A DNA stretch of 64,000 nucleotides, from positions 4,307,001 through 4,371,000 of the forward strand of contig NZ_CP150207.1 of assembly GCF_037969765.1 (NCBI RefSeq). The letters run 5' to 3'. This document shows, one piece after another, positions 52,916-62,194 of this stretch. The DNA comes from Paenibacillus sp. FSL W8-0186. GTDB lineage: Bacteria; Bacillota; Bacilli; Paenibacillales; Paenibacillaceae. The first letter of the stretch is position 1, and each line of letters starts with the position of its first letter. The position numbers were made by a program, and so were the translations under genes. Below the pieces are notes generated by a model that had not been told where the DNA came from, did not search any database, and was given only the letters and a program-made list of their open reading frames with translations.

Positions 52916-53903
52916 TCTCCGCCACTCCCTTCAGATCGCTGAAGCTTGTATTACGCAAACGGCTCATGATTTCCTCACTCGCCACATGTCCCGCTTTATC
53001 CATTGCACTTAATACCGCGCCTGCCACCGGCTCCATCGTAATGCGGGCCACCTTCGCCCGGGGAGCCGTCAGGCGGACGGTCCTGGCCAGCGCTTCGGTC
53101 ATAATCGTGCTCCGGCCCTTGGCCAGGATGCTGCCGCCGAGCACGACATCAAATTCATCCTTCTCCATGCCCAGCCGGCGAATCAGCGCTGCGGCGGCAT
53201 TTCCCAGCTCGCTGCCCTGCTCAGCCAAATGACTGGCAGCAACCTCGTCGCCTTGCTCAGCCGCAGCAAATACAACCTCCGCCAGAGATAGCGGAGGAAC
53301 ATAGCCTTGATCCAGCGCCGCGTCCAGCATTTGCGGTACGCTTTGGAAGCCTGTAGCCTTCAGTACAAGATCATGGAGTGCCGTAGGTTTGCCTCGCAAA
53401 TCCCAGGCCCGTACTGCAGAACGAAACGCGAAGTTCGCGAGATCCCTTCCCGAGCCCTGGCCATCGCCATAAATATATCCGAACCCGCCATACTGTACCT
53501 CGTCGCCGGCAAGATTACGAGCGGCGGCATTGAATCCCGTGCCGCTGATGACGACAGCCCCGTAAGAACGTGCCGTGCCCGAACGCATCGCAATCATCGT
53601 ATCGCAGGCAATGGAATGCTGCGGGAAGCCTAACCTTCGGATCATCGGACGCAGCACCGCATAATCAGGCTCGCGGTCCGCTCCGGCGAGACCGAAATAA
53701 GCATGCGTAATATTTTTCGTGGATAAGCCTGCTTCCCGGAGCGCCTGATGACAGGCTGAAGCAATATTATTCTCCGCGTGGGCCGGGTTAGTCTGATGAT
53801 TTCCATTCCCGCTTGCACCGCGGCCGAGTGTCTCGCCCTTCTCGTTGACGATAAGGCTGTATGTCTTGCTGCCGCCAGCGTCGACACCCAAAAAGATGTT
53901 CAT
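52905..53903 (-). CDS. BadF/GlcNAc-kinase-type sugar kinase
   Basis: A 332-residue ASKHA-fold kinase. ATP-binding motifs: FLGVDAGGSKTYSLIVNEKG (phosphate 1), VVISGTGFNAAARN (phosphate 2, residues about 119-132) and VVLGGSILAKG (adenosine). The class includes N-acetylglucosamine kinases. AAGGAG precedes the ATG. Located directly before the GH4 gene and behind the AraC regulator. I infer that it phosphorylates the imported sugar, perhaps a disaccharide. Confidence 0.9.
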   Translation of the reverse strand: MNIFLGVDAGGSKTYSLIVNEKGETLGRGASGNGNHQTNPAHAENNIASACHQALREAGLSTKNITHAYFGLAGADREPDYAVLRPMIRRLGFPQHSIACDTMIAMRSGTARSYGAVVISGTGFNAAARNLAGDEVQYGGFGYIYGDGQGSGRDLANFAFRSAVRAWDLRGKPTALHDLVLKATGFQSVPQMLDAALDQGYVPPLSLAEVVFAAAEQGDEVAASHLAEQGSELGNAAAALIRRLGMEKDEFDVVLGGSILAKGRSTIMTEALARTVRLTAPRAKVARITMEPVAGAVLSAMDKAGHVASEEIMSRLRNTSFSDLKGVAENEG

Positions 53904-53984
53904 AGGTCATCTCTCCTTCTCCCTTTAGGATACGAGGATAACCTGCCGATTTCTTCTGTAATCAAGCTTAAAACTGATACAATC

Positions 53985-54953
53985 TTACTGTTTTGGATCG
54001 CCTGCAGAAGATTTGGGGACCTCTTCCCCCTGCAGCCGCCTTCTCATGGCGGTCGGGGTTACGCCCAAATAATTCATAAACAGCCGGTTAAAATTCGAGA
54101 GATTTCTGAACCCGCACTGCCCGGCGATTTCAAGTACGCTTCGCTCTCCTTGCTCCAGCAGCTCGACCGCGTGATCGAGCCGAAGCTGAAGGAGATAGTG
54201 CAGCGGCGAGGTCCCGACCACCTGGTTAAACAGCACGCTGAAGCGGGACGGGCTCAAATGAGCGATCTCCGCCATCTCCTTCAGCGTCCATGGATGGGAA
54301 ACATCACCCTCCAACGCCAAAATGACTGCTCTCATCTGCTCCAATTGTCTGCGGCCGGAAGCAGAGCGGCTTGTTTTTACGCTTGTATTTAGGCTTGTAG
54401 CTTCACCCGCTCCAATGGCTCCGCCGGGAATGATGTCTTGCAGCCTGAAGCTGCGATTCACCTCGCCCAGCAGCTGCAGCAATAAACCGCGAATGATCGA
54501 GGCATGCGACGGCTTTTGGGCCGCAAATTCGGTATAGATCGTCTCGATGTATCCGGCCAGCCGCTTGCTTCCTGGCAATTCACGTGAAATATGGTTTGAA
54601 AAATGAGACCCGGTGTCGCGGAACGGCAGCAAAATTTCCGGATCATACCTTTGCTCGGTGGCAAGCAAAGCCGGCTCCATCATCAGGATAACCATCTCCA
54701 GGTCCTTCCCTTCGTAGGCACGATGCAGGTCATCCGAATTGATCAGGAAAATATCGCCCGCGCTGAACGGATATTCCTGCCCATTGATGACATAAATTCC
54801 GCTGCCGCGGGTAATCCAGTTGATCTCGAGCGCCCGGTGCCAATGAAGCCGCTGGAACAGCGGGGATACCCCTTCTGTTTTCGAGACATGCAGCGGAAAT
54901 TGCAGGGGCAGATTGATTTGATCTCGCTGAATGGAAATGGATGACGGCTTCAA
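53985..54953 (-). CDS. AraC-family regulator with cupin sensor
   Basis: A 322-residue protein. The cupin-type N-terminal domain (LHWHRALEINWITRGSGIYVINGQEYPFSAGDIFLIN) binds a small ligand. Two helix-turn-helix motifs occupy the last 100 residues (LKEMAEIAHLSPSRFSVLFNQVVGTSP; IAGQCGFRNLSNFNRLFMNYLGVTP). The start is TTG, seven bases after GGAGG. It heads the glycoside cluster and likely controls the kinase-GH4 genes in response to the sugar. Confidence 0.93.
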   Translation of the reverse strand: MKPSSISIQRDQINLPLQFPLHVSKTEGVSPLFQRLHWHRALEINWITRGSGIYVINGQEYPFSAGDIFLINSDDLHRAYEGKDLEMVILMMEPALLATEQRYDPEILLPFRDTGSHFSNHISRELPGSKRLAGYIETIYTEFAAQKPSHASIIRGLLLQLLGEVNRSFRLQDIIPGGAIGAGEATSLNTSVKTSRSASGRRQLEQMRAVILALEGDVSHPWTLKEMAEIAHLSPSRFSVLFNQVVGTSPLHYLLQLRLDHAVELLEQGERSVLEIAGQCGFRNLSNFNRLFMNYLGVTPTAMRRRLQGEEVPKSSAGDPKQ

Positions 54954-55284
54954 TTTTTTTACCTCCTGTTGTCGGGTTCACGTTCTTGATAAATAGGGGG
55001 CTTGTAAGCTCCCGTTAAAATTTTGCAAAAAAAATAGGCTTGACGAGCAGCATCCAGAACGTTACTATGTTACTTAAATTTGTTAACGATTTGTAATAAC
55101 TGTTTATATTCGGAATTAAAACCATAATTCTACATGGTGGTTTTTTGGTTCTTTTTGGTGATTTATGCTGATTTTCGTCATGCTTTGCCTCTAACTTAGG
55201 TATGAACTCTGTCACAAGCTGTTGCCAATCGGAGCTCCTTGGAACAGTACCTGGACTAGAGTTTATATATAAAATCAACTTCGC

Positions 55285-55411
55285 AAGGAGGTGATCTTAA
55301 GTAAAGACGACCTGCAAATTCATTGTATAAGGAGGTAGTCCTGCGTTGTCAACCATACTCAAGCACAGCTACACAGAGGGTATTATTCAATTTGAGAAAG
55401 GGGCTAACGTA
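55285..55411 (+). promoter_or_regulatory. Leader with three stacked ribosome sites before the LPMO gene
   Basis: AAGGAGGTGATC (55285-55296), a full match to the 16S 3' end, has no start codon at a useful distance. AAGGAGG (55329-55335) is 10 bases before an in-frame TTG (55346). AAAGGGG (55397-55403) is 8 bases before the ATG of the enzyme (55412). The 54954-55284 stretch contains AT-rich sequence and possible -35/-10 boxes (TTGGAA, 17 bases, TTTATA) but no gene. Confidence 0.5.
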
Positions 55412-56764
55412 ATGTCAGCTATTCGTATATCTCACTCGGTTGTTTTGAAAGCGATTACTTCTTTGGGCGTAATGATTCTTTTGTCCTTTTTGATGATTTT
55501 GTTTGCCGAACAAGCATCGGCACACGGTTATGTAGACAGTCCGGGCAGCCGGGCAATTCTCTGTAAAAACGGGCAAAACAAGGACTGCGGTGCAATTGTG
55601 TATGAGCCTCAGAGCCTAGAAGCGCCAAAAGGCTTCCCTCATGCGGGACCTGCGGACGGCAAGATTGCCAGCGCGGGCGGAATTTTCCCTAAACTGGACG
55701 AGCAGTCCGCTACGCGCTGGACAAAGGTGAACATCAATGCGGGTACGAATACGTTCAATTGGAAGCTTACCGCAGCTCATGCAACCGCCAGCTGGAAATA
55801 CTATATCACGAAAGACAACTGGGATCCGAATGCGCCTCTTTCCAGAAACTCCTTTGATCTGACTCCTTTTTGCTCCGTAGACTATGGTGGTGCACGCCCT
55901 CCATTCGAATATTCGAATACCTGCAATGTTCCGCAGCGCAGCGGATACCATGTCATCCTGGCAGTTTGGGAAGTCGCTGATACGGCGAATGCCTTCTACA
56001 ATGTCATCGATGTCAATTTCGGCGGCAGCAATCCCCCTTCCGATACGATTGCCCCAAGCGCGCCTGGAGCTCTAACATCTACTGGAACTACTTCAACGAG
56101 TGTGTCCTTGGCTTGGAATGCATCTACGGATAACGTGGGCGTTACCGGATATGAAATTTACAACGGCAGCTCGCTTGTCGCAACGGTTCCCGGCTCTGCA
56201 TTGAGCTATACCGTTACGGGATTAACCGCAAATACTTCATATACCTTCACCGTGAAAGCTAAAGACGCCGCTGGCAACCTGTCGAATGCCAGTAATCCGG
56301 TTACCGTAAGGACGGAAGGAGTTATTGCGGACACTGAAGCCCCTTCGGCTCCCGGCAATCTGCATGTCATGGGTACGCCCACTTCTTCCAGCGTCTCTTT
56401 GATGTGGAGTCCCTCCACGGATAACGTGGGCGTAGCAGGTTATCGCATCTACAACGGTACGGCTCTGGTTGCGACGGTCTCCGGCGCGACCACCGATCAT
56501 GTCGTTACAGGACTTGGCGCAAATTCGACATATACTTTCACAGTTCGAGCCTTCGACGCTGCTGGCAACCAATCCGCGGCAAGCAATTCGGTCAGCGCCA
56601 AGACGGCCGAAGCGCCGGCAGCCCAGGCATGGGAGCCGAATACGGCTTACACAGCTGGAACGCTTGTAACGTATAACGGCTCGGTATATGAATGCCGCCA
56701 GGCCCATACTTCCCTGCAAGGATGGGAACCGGACAATACGCCAGCCTTATGGCTTTTGAAGTAG
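55412..56764 (+). CDS. Secreted AA10 lytic polysaccharide monooxygenase with FnIII and CBM5/12
   Basis: A 450-residue protein. After the signal peptide (ending AEQASA) the mature chain begins with His ([10 protein letters not shown]), the N-terminal arm of the copper histidine brace; the second His is in [15 protein letters not shown]. The AA10 domain spans about 160 residues, followed by two fibronectin III domains (both with STDNVGVxGYxIYNG) and a CBM5/12 chitin-binding module ([26 protein letters not shown]). It oxidatively cuts chitin or cellulose. I start at 55412 for a normal-length signal peptide; TTG at 55346 would add 22 residues. Confidence 0.94.
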   Translation: MSAIRISHSVVLKAITSLGVMILLSFLMILFAEQASAHGYVDSPGSRAILCKNGQNKDCGAIVYEPQSLEAPKGFPHAGPADGKIASAGGIFPKLDEQSATRWTKVNINAGTNTFNWKLTAAHATASWKYYITKDNWDPNAPLSRNSFDLTPFCSVDYGGARPPFEYSNTCNVPQRSGYHVILAVWEVADTANAFYNVIDVNFGGSNPPSDTIAPSAPGALTSTGTTSTSVSLAWNASTDNVGVTGYEIYNGSSLVATVPGSALSYTVTGLTANTSYTFTVKAKDAAGNLSNASNPVTVRTEGVIADTEAPSAPGNLHVMGTPTSSSVSLMWSPSTDNVGVAGYRIYNGTALVATVSGATTDHVVTGLGANSTYTFTVRAFDAAGNQSAASNSVSAKTAEAPAAQAWEPNTAYTAGTLVTYNGSVYECRQAHTSLQGWEPDNTPALWLLK

Positions 56765-56806
56765 AACCGGATGACTGATCCGGCATGATATAGCCGAACC
56801 AGCCTC

Positions 56807-56868
56807 GCCCCTTTTAAACTGCCGGTCAACAACCTCCAGGTTGATCCATCGGCAGCTAAAGGGGCTTT
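56807..56868 (+). terminator. Terminator of the LPMO gene
   Basis: A long two-part hairpin: GCCCCTTTTAAACTGCCG/CGGCAGCTAAAGGGGC outside and GGTCAAC/GTTGATCC inside, followed by TTT. Confidence 0.75.
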
Positions 56869-57015
56869 GCGCCGTTTATGGCGGAATACATATCCTATAA
56901 ATTGAACTAAATCCAACATTCCTCTAACATCAGGTTTAATCCAGCGACTACTAGCTTTCCAGCTAGGCGAAGCATGTTACAATAAATAGAGATCAATAAC
57001 CGGGTGGGAGAAACC

Positions 57016-59256
57016 ATGGAACTTCAGCAGCTTCAAACCGAATATATTCCCTCAAAGCCGCCGCTGCGCGCGCGGCTTGGCCGTAGAATCCGCGACACCT
57101 ATCGCTATGATAGCGTTTTTTGGCGAATGGCTGTCGTCGGTCCATGGGGAGCGGCGATGTTCGTATTTGCTTTGGCTGCGCTGGGCATGCCTACCGGCTT
57201 TGGCGCTTTGGCGGATATTCTGGCCTTTATCTCCGTGGGGACGACAGGGCTGTTTATCGCCGCCCATTTGGCTGCCGTACTGCTCGCGCTAATCGGCCTG
57301 CCGCTTCCCCGGCTGTATGCCGGCACAGTGATATATGCGCTTACGGTCATTTTCTTTATTTTTTGGCAGGATCATGATACGGTCATCTCCGCGGTTACTG
57401 CAATTGTCCTCACGCTGACGGGCATCGCGCTGGGAATCGGCGCCGGAATGCTTCGTACCCGATTTAGCCGACGGCTGAGATTCTATGCAGCTGCCGTGCT
57501 TGGGCTCCTATGCGTGTCCGCGGCGGTATGGCCTGCAGACAACCCGGCGGCATACCCGGGCATAGCGAAACACGCAGCACCCATCGAAGCGGAGAATCCG
57601 GCCAGACCGGGACATTACAGCTATACTACGTTCGACTACGGAAGCGGAAACGATTATTGGCGGACAGAATACGGCAAGGAGGCCGATCTTGTTTCGACTT
57701 CAGTAGACGCCTCCCTATATATTAAGAAATGGCCTGCTTTCCGTACCCGCTATTGGGGATTCGATCAAAGCTCGCTTCCCCTGAACGGCAGAGTTTGGAT
57801 GCCCGAAGGAAACGGCTCCTTTCCGCTGGTGCTCATGGTCCACGGCAATCACCTGATGGAGGATTTCTCTGATGAGGGCTATGGCTATTTAGGCGAGCTC
57901 CTGGCCAGCCGAGGCTTCATCGCTGTATCGGTTGATGAGAATTATTTGAATTATTCCGTCTGGACGGGGATTCCGGACAATGACATGAAAGTCCGTGCCT
58001 GGATCCTGCTGAAGCATCTGCAACAGATCGAAAGCTATGCAGGCGATGCAGCAACCCCTTTTTACCAGAAAGTGAATTTTGCGCAAATCGGATTAATCGG
58101 ACATTCCCGGGGCGGTCAGGCGGTCGCCATGGCGAAGGACGCGGGACGCTGGTTCAGTGCGGACGAGACGCTAGGCGACTTGGAGCGTTACAACATTCAG
58201 GCCATCATAGCGATTTCGCCCACGGACAAGAAGGTGGACGGAGAGTTTGCCAGAATCAAGGACGTCAGCTACTTGGCTCTGCAAGGGGCGCGGGACGCGG
58301 ATGTGAACGATTTTGATGGCGACCGTCAGTATATTAGGACTTCCTTCACGAAACCATCCGCTCACTTCAAGTCTTCCGTATATATCACGGACGCCAATCA
58401 CAGCCAATTTAACACCGAATGGGGCTTTCGGGATATCAGCTTTCCGAAGGGAATCTTCTTGAACCAGCAGGCGATCATCGGTCCCAAAGAGCAGCGGGAC
58501 ATTGCCAAGATATACGTCTCAGCCTTCCTGGAGTCAACGCTTCACGGGAATGAGAGCTACTTGCCTTTATTCCAGGATTACAGGACAGGACTTCACTGGC
58601 TTCCCGCGGACACCGGATACTTCGGCCGCTTTGAGAGCGCCCTTTTCCACAAGATGGCCTGGCACGATGAAGATTTGAACCGGGGCACGCTTCCAAATGG
58701 CGGTTTGGCTCAAGGCAATCATTTAACCTGGGTGGAAGAAGAGGTCACAAACCGCAAATCCGTAAACAAAGGAACCCGGGCCATAACCTTGGAATGGGCA
58801 GATAGAGCAAATAACGAGGAGCCTGCTTCCTATTCGTTATCATGGAACTCCTCCTTCCTGCCAAGGAAGATGAGCACACCTCCCGAAATCCTTTCGTTTT
58901 CAATAGCTGACCGCAGCTTCGAGCTCACTGAACCGGCGGCATCCTCCGCCGGGCTGCAGGCTGAGGTGGAACTGCAGAGCACTAACGGCGAAACGGCCCG
59001 TATATCACTAGCCGACTATATAAAGATTGCACCCCCGCCGGATGTTGCCTTTACCATCCTTCCTTGGGTAGAGAAGCGCCTGTCCGACGGCAAATACAAA
59101 TATCCGCAGGAGGCGGTATTTCAGACGGTAATGCTAGACTTGGCGGAGTTCGCCAAAATCAATCCCCAGCTGGATTTGTCCGCGCTTAAGGGAATTACTT
59201 TCTATTTTTCCGAAGGCCCGGGCAAGATCATGCTCGATGATATCGGTATATACTAA
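57016..59256 (+). CDS. Membrane-anchored alpha/beta hydrolase
   Basis: A 746-residue protein. Residues 35-180 hold about four or five hydrophobic helices; the remainder is probably extracytoplasmic. The hydrolase core has the oxyanion motif LVLMVHGNH, the nucleophile elbow GLIGHSRGGQAVA (Ser nucleophile) and a late His (ITDANHSQFN), with a lipase/cutinase-like spacing. A beta-rich tail of about 180 residues follows. The substrate is unknown; an ester or polymer outside the cell is plausible. Start at 57016 after GGTGGGAG. Confidence 0.82.
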   Translation: MELQQLQTEYIPSKPPLRARLGRRIRDTYRYDSVFWRMAVVGPWGAAMFVFALAALGMPTGFGALADILAFISVGTTGLFIAAHLAAVLLALIGLPLPRLYAGTVIYALTVIFFIFWQDHDTVISAVTAIVLTLTGIALGIGAGMLRTRFSRRLRFYAAAVLGLLCVSAAVWPADNPAAYPGIAKHAAPIEAENPARPGHYSYTTFDYGSGNDYWRTEYGKEADLVSTSVDASLYIKKWPAFRTRYWGFDQSSLPLNGRVWMPEGNGSFPLVLMVHGNHLMEDFSDEGYGYLGELLASRGFIAVSVDENYLNYSVWTGIPDNDMKVRAWILLKHLQQIESYAGDAATPFYQKVNFAQIGLIGHSRGGQAVAMAKDAGRWFSADETLGDLERYNIQAIIAISPTDKKVDGEFARIKDVSYLALQGARDADVNDFDGDRQYIRTSFTKPSAHFKSSVYITDANHSQFNTEWGFRDISFPKGIFLNQQAIIGPKEQRDIAKIYVSAFLESTLHGNESYLPLFQDYRTGLHWLPADTGYFGRFESALFHKMAWHDEDLNRGTLPNGGLAQGNHLTWVEEEVTNRKSVNKGTRAITLEWADRANNEEPASYSLSWNSSFLPRKMSTPPEILSFSIADRSFELTEPAASSAGLQAEVELQSTNGETARISLADYIKIAPPPDVAFTILPWVEKRLSDGKYKYPQEAVFQTVMLDLAEFAKINPQLDLSALKGITFYFSEGPGKIMLDDIGIY

Positions 59257-59280
59257 GCAACAATGCGGCAACAACATGCA

Positions 59281-59313
59281 AAAACCGCCATCCCTGCCGG
59301 GGATGGCGGTTTT
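59281..59313. terminator. Bidirectional terminator between hydrolase and gbsR
   Basis: AAAACCGCCATCCC-TGCC-GGGGATGGCGGTTTT is a 14-base stem that ends in T on both strands. Confidence 0.92.
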
Positions 59314-59350
59314 GTTGCGGCGGCTGATAGCCGGCTTTTAACGATGTGAT

Positions 59351-59899
59351 CTACTCTTTCGGAACAAGCTGGTAAATCTCGCCGCTTTCCATAGCATCAA
59401 TCAAACGGTCAAGCCATTCGTAGTACTTAACGGCATCAATCATTTTTTTGCGATCCTCCTCAAGGATAGCCGCAATGGCTCCTTCCGGTTCAGAGGCCAG
59501 CCATTTATTTATCTCCTCGATCGACCTGCGCAGGATGAGGATGTTGGATTCCACCGCTTTTCTCCACTTGATCGCGAAATAATCTGTAAATGTCTGATGC
59601 CAGTCGTACTCGACCTCATATAAATCCTTACGGGAGCCTTTCTCCCACACTTTGTTCACCATTTTAAGATCAAGCAGAGTCCGCACGCCCGTGCTCATGC
59701 TTGTCTTGCTCATCTTCATCTCCAGACCCATTTCATCCAGTGTCATCGGTTTATCTGCAAAAAAAAGCAGACCGTAAAGATGACCTGTCGACAACGAAAT
59801 CCCGTATAAATCCATGTTTCTGCCAATGGCTTCAATAACCCGTTTACGAACTTTCATTATATCCGCCTGCTGCTCTGGGGTGAGCTGGTCCAAGCCCAT
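59351..59899 (-). CDS. gbsR: GbsR-type choline/betaine regulator
   Basis: A 182-residue MarR-like regulator with a winged helix (MTLDEMGLEMKMSKTSMSTGVRTLLDLKMVNKVWEKGSRKDLYE) and helical tail (YYEWLDRLIDAM), as in GbsR. In Bacillus GbsR represses choline uptake and oxidation genes and is released by choline. Here it diverges from opuAA-AB-AC, so it probably represses them. AGGAGG precedes the ATG by 8 bases. Confidence 0.9.
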   Translation of the reverse strand: MGLDQLTPEQQADIMKVRKRVIEAIGRNMDLYGISLSTGHLYGLLFFADKPMTLDEMGLEMKMSKTSMSTGVRTLLDLKMVNKVWEKGSRKDLYEVEYDWHQTFTDYFAIKWRKAVESNILILRRSIEEINKWLASEPEGAIAAILEEDRKKMIDAVKYYEWLDRLIDAMESGEIYQLVPKE

Positions 59900-60014
59900 G
59901 CTTGCAACCTCCTATCACGATACTTCTTATATCTTAAAAAAAGGCCAGATAAAAGTAAAGTGGCGGCTTAGCGAGCATTTGTAAGGATAAGGGAGTATAT
60001 ATACCATTCACTCT

Positions 60015-60058
60015 GTACAGTTTTTTCTGTACGTTCTATACGAACCGTATTAACGGTT
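60015..60058. promoter_or_regulatory. Paired inverted repeats, candidate GbsR operator
   Basis: GTACAG-TTTTTT-CTGTAC (60015-60032) and AACCGT-ATTA-ACGGTT (60043-60058) are two perfect repeats, 10 bases apart, in the gbsR-opuAA spacer. Either could be an operator. Confidence 0.5.
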
Positions 60059-60150
60059 GTTTAGATTCCCTCTTTTTTGTTAGACTAAGTACCATGTGAG
60101 GCTGCAGGCCCGTGCAACCTTAGAATTTCATTAGAAAAGGAGTGGATAAT

Positions 60151-61365
60151 TTGGATGAACCCATTCTAGAAGTAAAGCAAGTTACTAAATTGTTTGGCCC
60201 GAATGCAGAGCAGGGACTTCAGCTGCTTGAGCAGGGACAAACGAAAGAACAGTTGGCTAGCCGCGGCATCACCGTTGGCGTGAATCGGGTCAGCCTGGAC
60301 ATCCGTCAGGGAGAAATCTTCGTCATTATGGGACTATCGGGAAGCGGTAAGTCGACCCTCGTCCGGATGCTGAACCGGCTGATCGAGCCGACCTCAGGTC
60401 AAATTCTCATTCACGGTCAGGATTTGCTGAAAATGAACAAAGCCCAACTGCGGAAAATACGTCAAAAGAGCATTAGTATGGTATTTCAGAAATTTGCGCT
60501 GTTTCCACACAGAACGGTGCTGCAAAACGTTGAGTATGGCCTGGAAATCCAAAAAATCGACGCAAATACCCGGAAACAGAAAGCAGAACAAGCTCTGGAA
60601 CTTGTCGGGCTAAAGGGCTGGGGTGACAAAATGCCGGATGAACTCAGCGGCGGCATGCAGCAAAGAGTTGGCCTCGCCAGAGCCTTGGCCAATGACCCCG
60701 AGGTGCTGCTGATGGATGAAGCATTCAGCGCTCTCGATCCCTTAATACGCCGGGATATGCAGGATGAGCTGATCGAGCTGCAGGAGAAAATGAAGAAGAC
60801 GATCGTCTTTATTACGCATGACCTTGATGAGGCCTTGCGGATCGGGGATCGGATCGCCTTGATGAAGGATGGCTCGCTCATCCAAATTGGCACGCCTGAA
60901 GAAATGCTCACTCAGCCGGCTAACCATTATGTCGAACGATTTATTGAAGATGTGGATCTCTCGAAGGTGCTGACTGCTTCGCATGTGATGCGCAGACCCG
61001 AGACGATTACGCTGGATCGCGGTCCGCGGGTAGCCTTGCAGTTGATGCGGGAACGGGGAATTTCAAATCTTTTCGTCGTCGATCGCTCCATGCGCTTGCT
61101 TGGCGTCATTACCGCGGAAGATGCATCTGACGCGAACAAGACAGGCAAAACGCTTTCGGATATTCTGATCAGCGATAGCCCGCAAGTACCGCCGGATACT
61201 GTTCTTAGCGACTTATTCGAAGCGACCAGTTCCACTAAGGTGCCGCTGGCTGTTGTCGATGAGCAGAGACGGCTGCTGGGCGTTATTGTACGGGGTGCCG
61301 TGTTAGGCGCGCTTGCAGGAGATGTGCGCGAGATGGAGGTGAAGCAGCATGAACTTCATTCCTAA
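60151..61365 (+). CDS. opuAA: Glycine betaine ABC transporter ATPase
   Basis: A 404-residue ATPase with the OpuA/ProV type head (VTKLFGPN..), Walker A GLSGSGKST, signature LSGGMQQRVGLARAL, Walker B LLMDEAFSALDPLIRRDMQ and two C-terminal CBS domains (VMRRPETITLD...; LSDILISDSPQVPPDT...) that sense ionic strength. TTG at 60151 is eight bases after AAGGAG; GTG at 60142 is too close. Energises glycine betaine import under salt stress. Confidence 0.95.
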   Translation: MDEPILEVKQVTKLFGPNAEQGLQLLEQGQTKEQLASRGITVGVNRVSLDIRQGEIFVIMGLSGSGKSTLVRMLNRLIEPTSGQILIHGQDLLKMNKAQLRKIRQKSISMVFQKFALFPHRTVLQNVEYGLEIQKIDANTRKQKAEQALELVGLKGWGDKMPDELSGGMQQRVGLARALANDPEVLLMDEAFSALDPLIRRDMQDELIELQEKMKKTIVFITHDLDEALRIGDRIALMKDGSLIQIGTPEEMLTQPANHYVERFIEDVDLSKVLTASHVMRRPETITLDRGPRVALQLMRERGISNLFVVDRSMRLLGVITAEDASDANKTGKTLSDILISDSPQVPPDTVLSDLFEATSSTKVPLAVVDEQRRLLGVIVRGAVLGALAGDVREMEVKQHELHS

Positions 61366-62191
61366 AATTCCTCTCGCGGATTGGATCGAACTAATCGTAG
61401 ATTGGATGGAATCCAACCTGGGGGGCTTTTTCGAGGGGCTGTCCAAGATCATTGAAAGTGTTGTCGAGTTCTTCTCGTGGCTATTTCTCTTACCGCACCC
61501 GCTACTATTCATCGCTATATTCGGTGTCCTGGCCTACCTGATCGGAAGAGTACCGCTCACGTTATTTACAGTGATCGGCTTCCTGCTGATCGACAATCTC
61601 GGCTATTGGACGGAAACGATGAATACGTTAGGCCTCGTAGTCACTTCCGGCATTATTTCAGTGGTCTTAGGTATCCCTATCGGAATATGGAGTGCCTATA
61701 GCAAAACTACTCACCGCATTATTTCACCATTGCTTGATTTCATGCAAACGATGCCTGCCTTCGTCTATCTTCTGCCTGCCGTGACTTTCTTTAGTCTTGG
61801 GGTAGTGCCGGGTGTAATCGCATCTGTCATCTTCGCGATTCCGCCGACAATCCGCTTGACCTATCTCGGTATCAAGCAGGTATCCGGCGAGCTTACCGAA
61901 GCTGCCGACGCCTTCGGTTCGACCTCGTGGCAGAAGCTGTTTAAAGTGGAGTTGCCTCTGGCAATGCCTACGATGATGGCCGGCATAAATCAGACGATTA
62001 TGCTGTCCCTTTCGATGGTCGTAATCGCTTCGATGATCGGTGCGCAAGGAATTGGAGCGACGGTATACCGCGCGGTGACTCAGCTTAAGATCGGGCAGGG
62101 CTTCGAAGCCGGATTGGCTGTCGTCGTACTTGCTATTGTGCTGGACCGCTTTTCGCAAAATTTATTCAAATCCAAAAAAAGAGGTGCATAA
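61349..62191 (+). CDS. opuAB: Glycine betaine ABC transporter permease
   Basis: A 280-residue permease with the amphipathic N terminus of OpuAB (IPLADWIELIVDWMESNLGGFFEGLSK), then seven or eight hydrophobic segments and the coupling motif EAADAFGSTSWQKLFKVELPLAMP. It overlaps opuAA by 17 bases; GGAGGTGAAGC precedes its ATG inside opuAA. Confidence 0.95.
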   Translation: MNFIPKIPLADWIELIVDWMESNLGGFFEGLSKIIESVVEFFSWLFLLPHPLLFIAIFGVLAYLIGRVPLTLFTVIGFLLIDNLGYWTETMNTLGLVVTSGIISVVLGIPIGIWSAYSKTTHRIISPLLDFMQTMPAFVYLLPAVTFFSLGVVPGVIASVIFAIPPTIRLTYLGIKQVSGELTEAADAFGSTSWQKLFKVELPLAMPTMMAGINQTIMLSLSMVVIASMIGAQGIGATVYRAVTQLKIGQGFEAGLAVVVLAIVLDRFSQNLFKSKKRGA

Positions 62192-62194
62192 TTC

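Noticed and set aside
55015..55278. 87-residue minus-strand reading frame upstream of the LPMO
   Set aside because: Lies in AT-rich promoter DNA, has no ribosome site and low-complexity coding.
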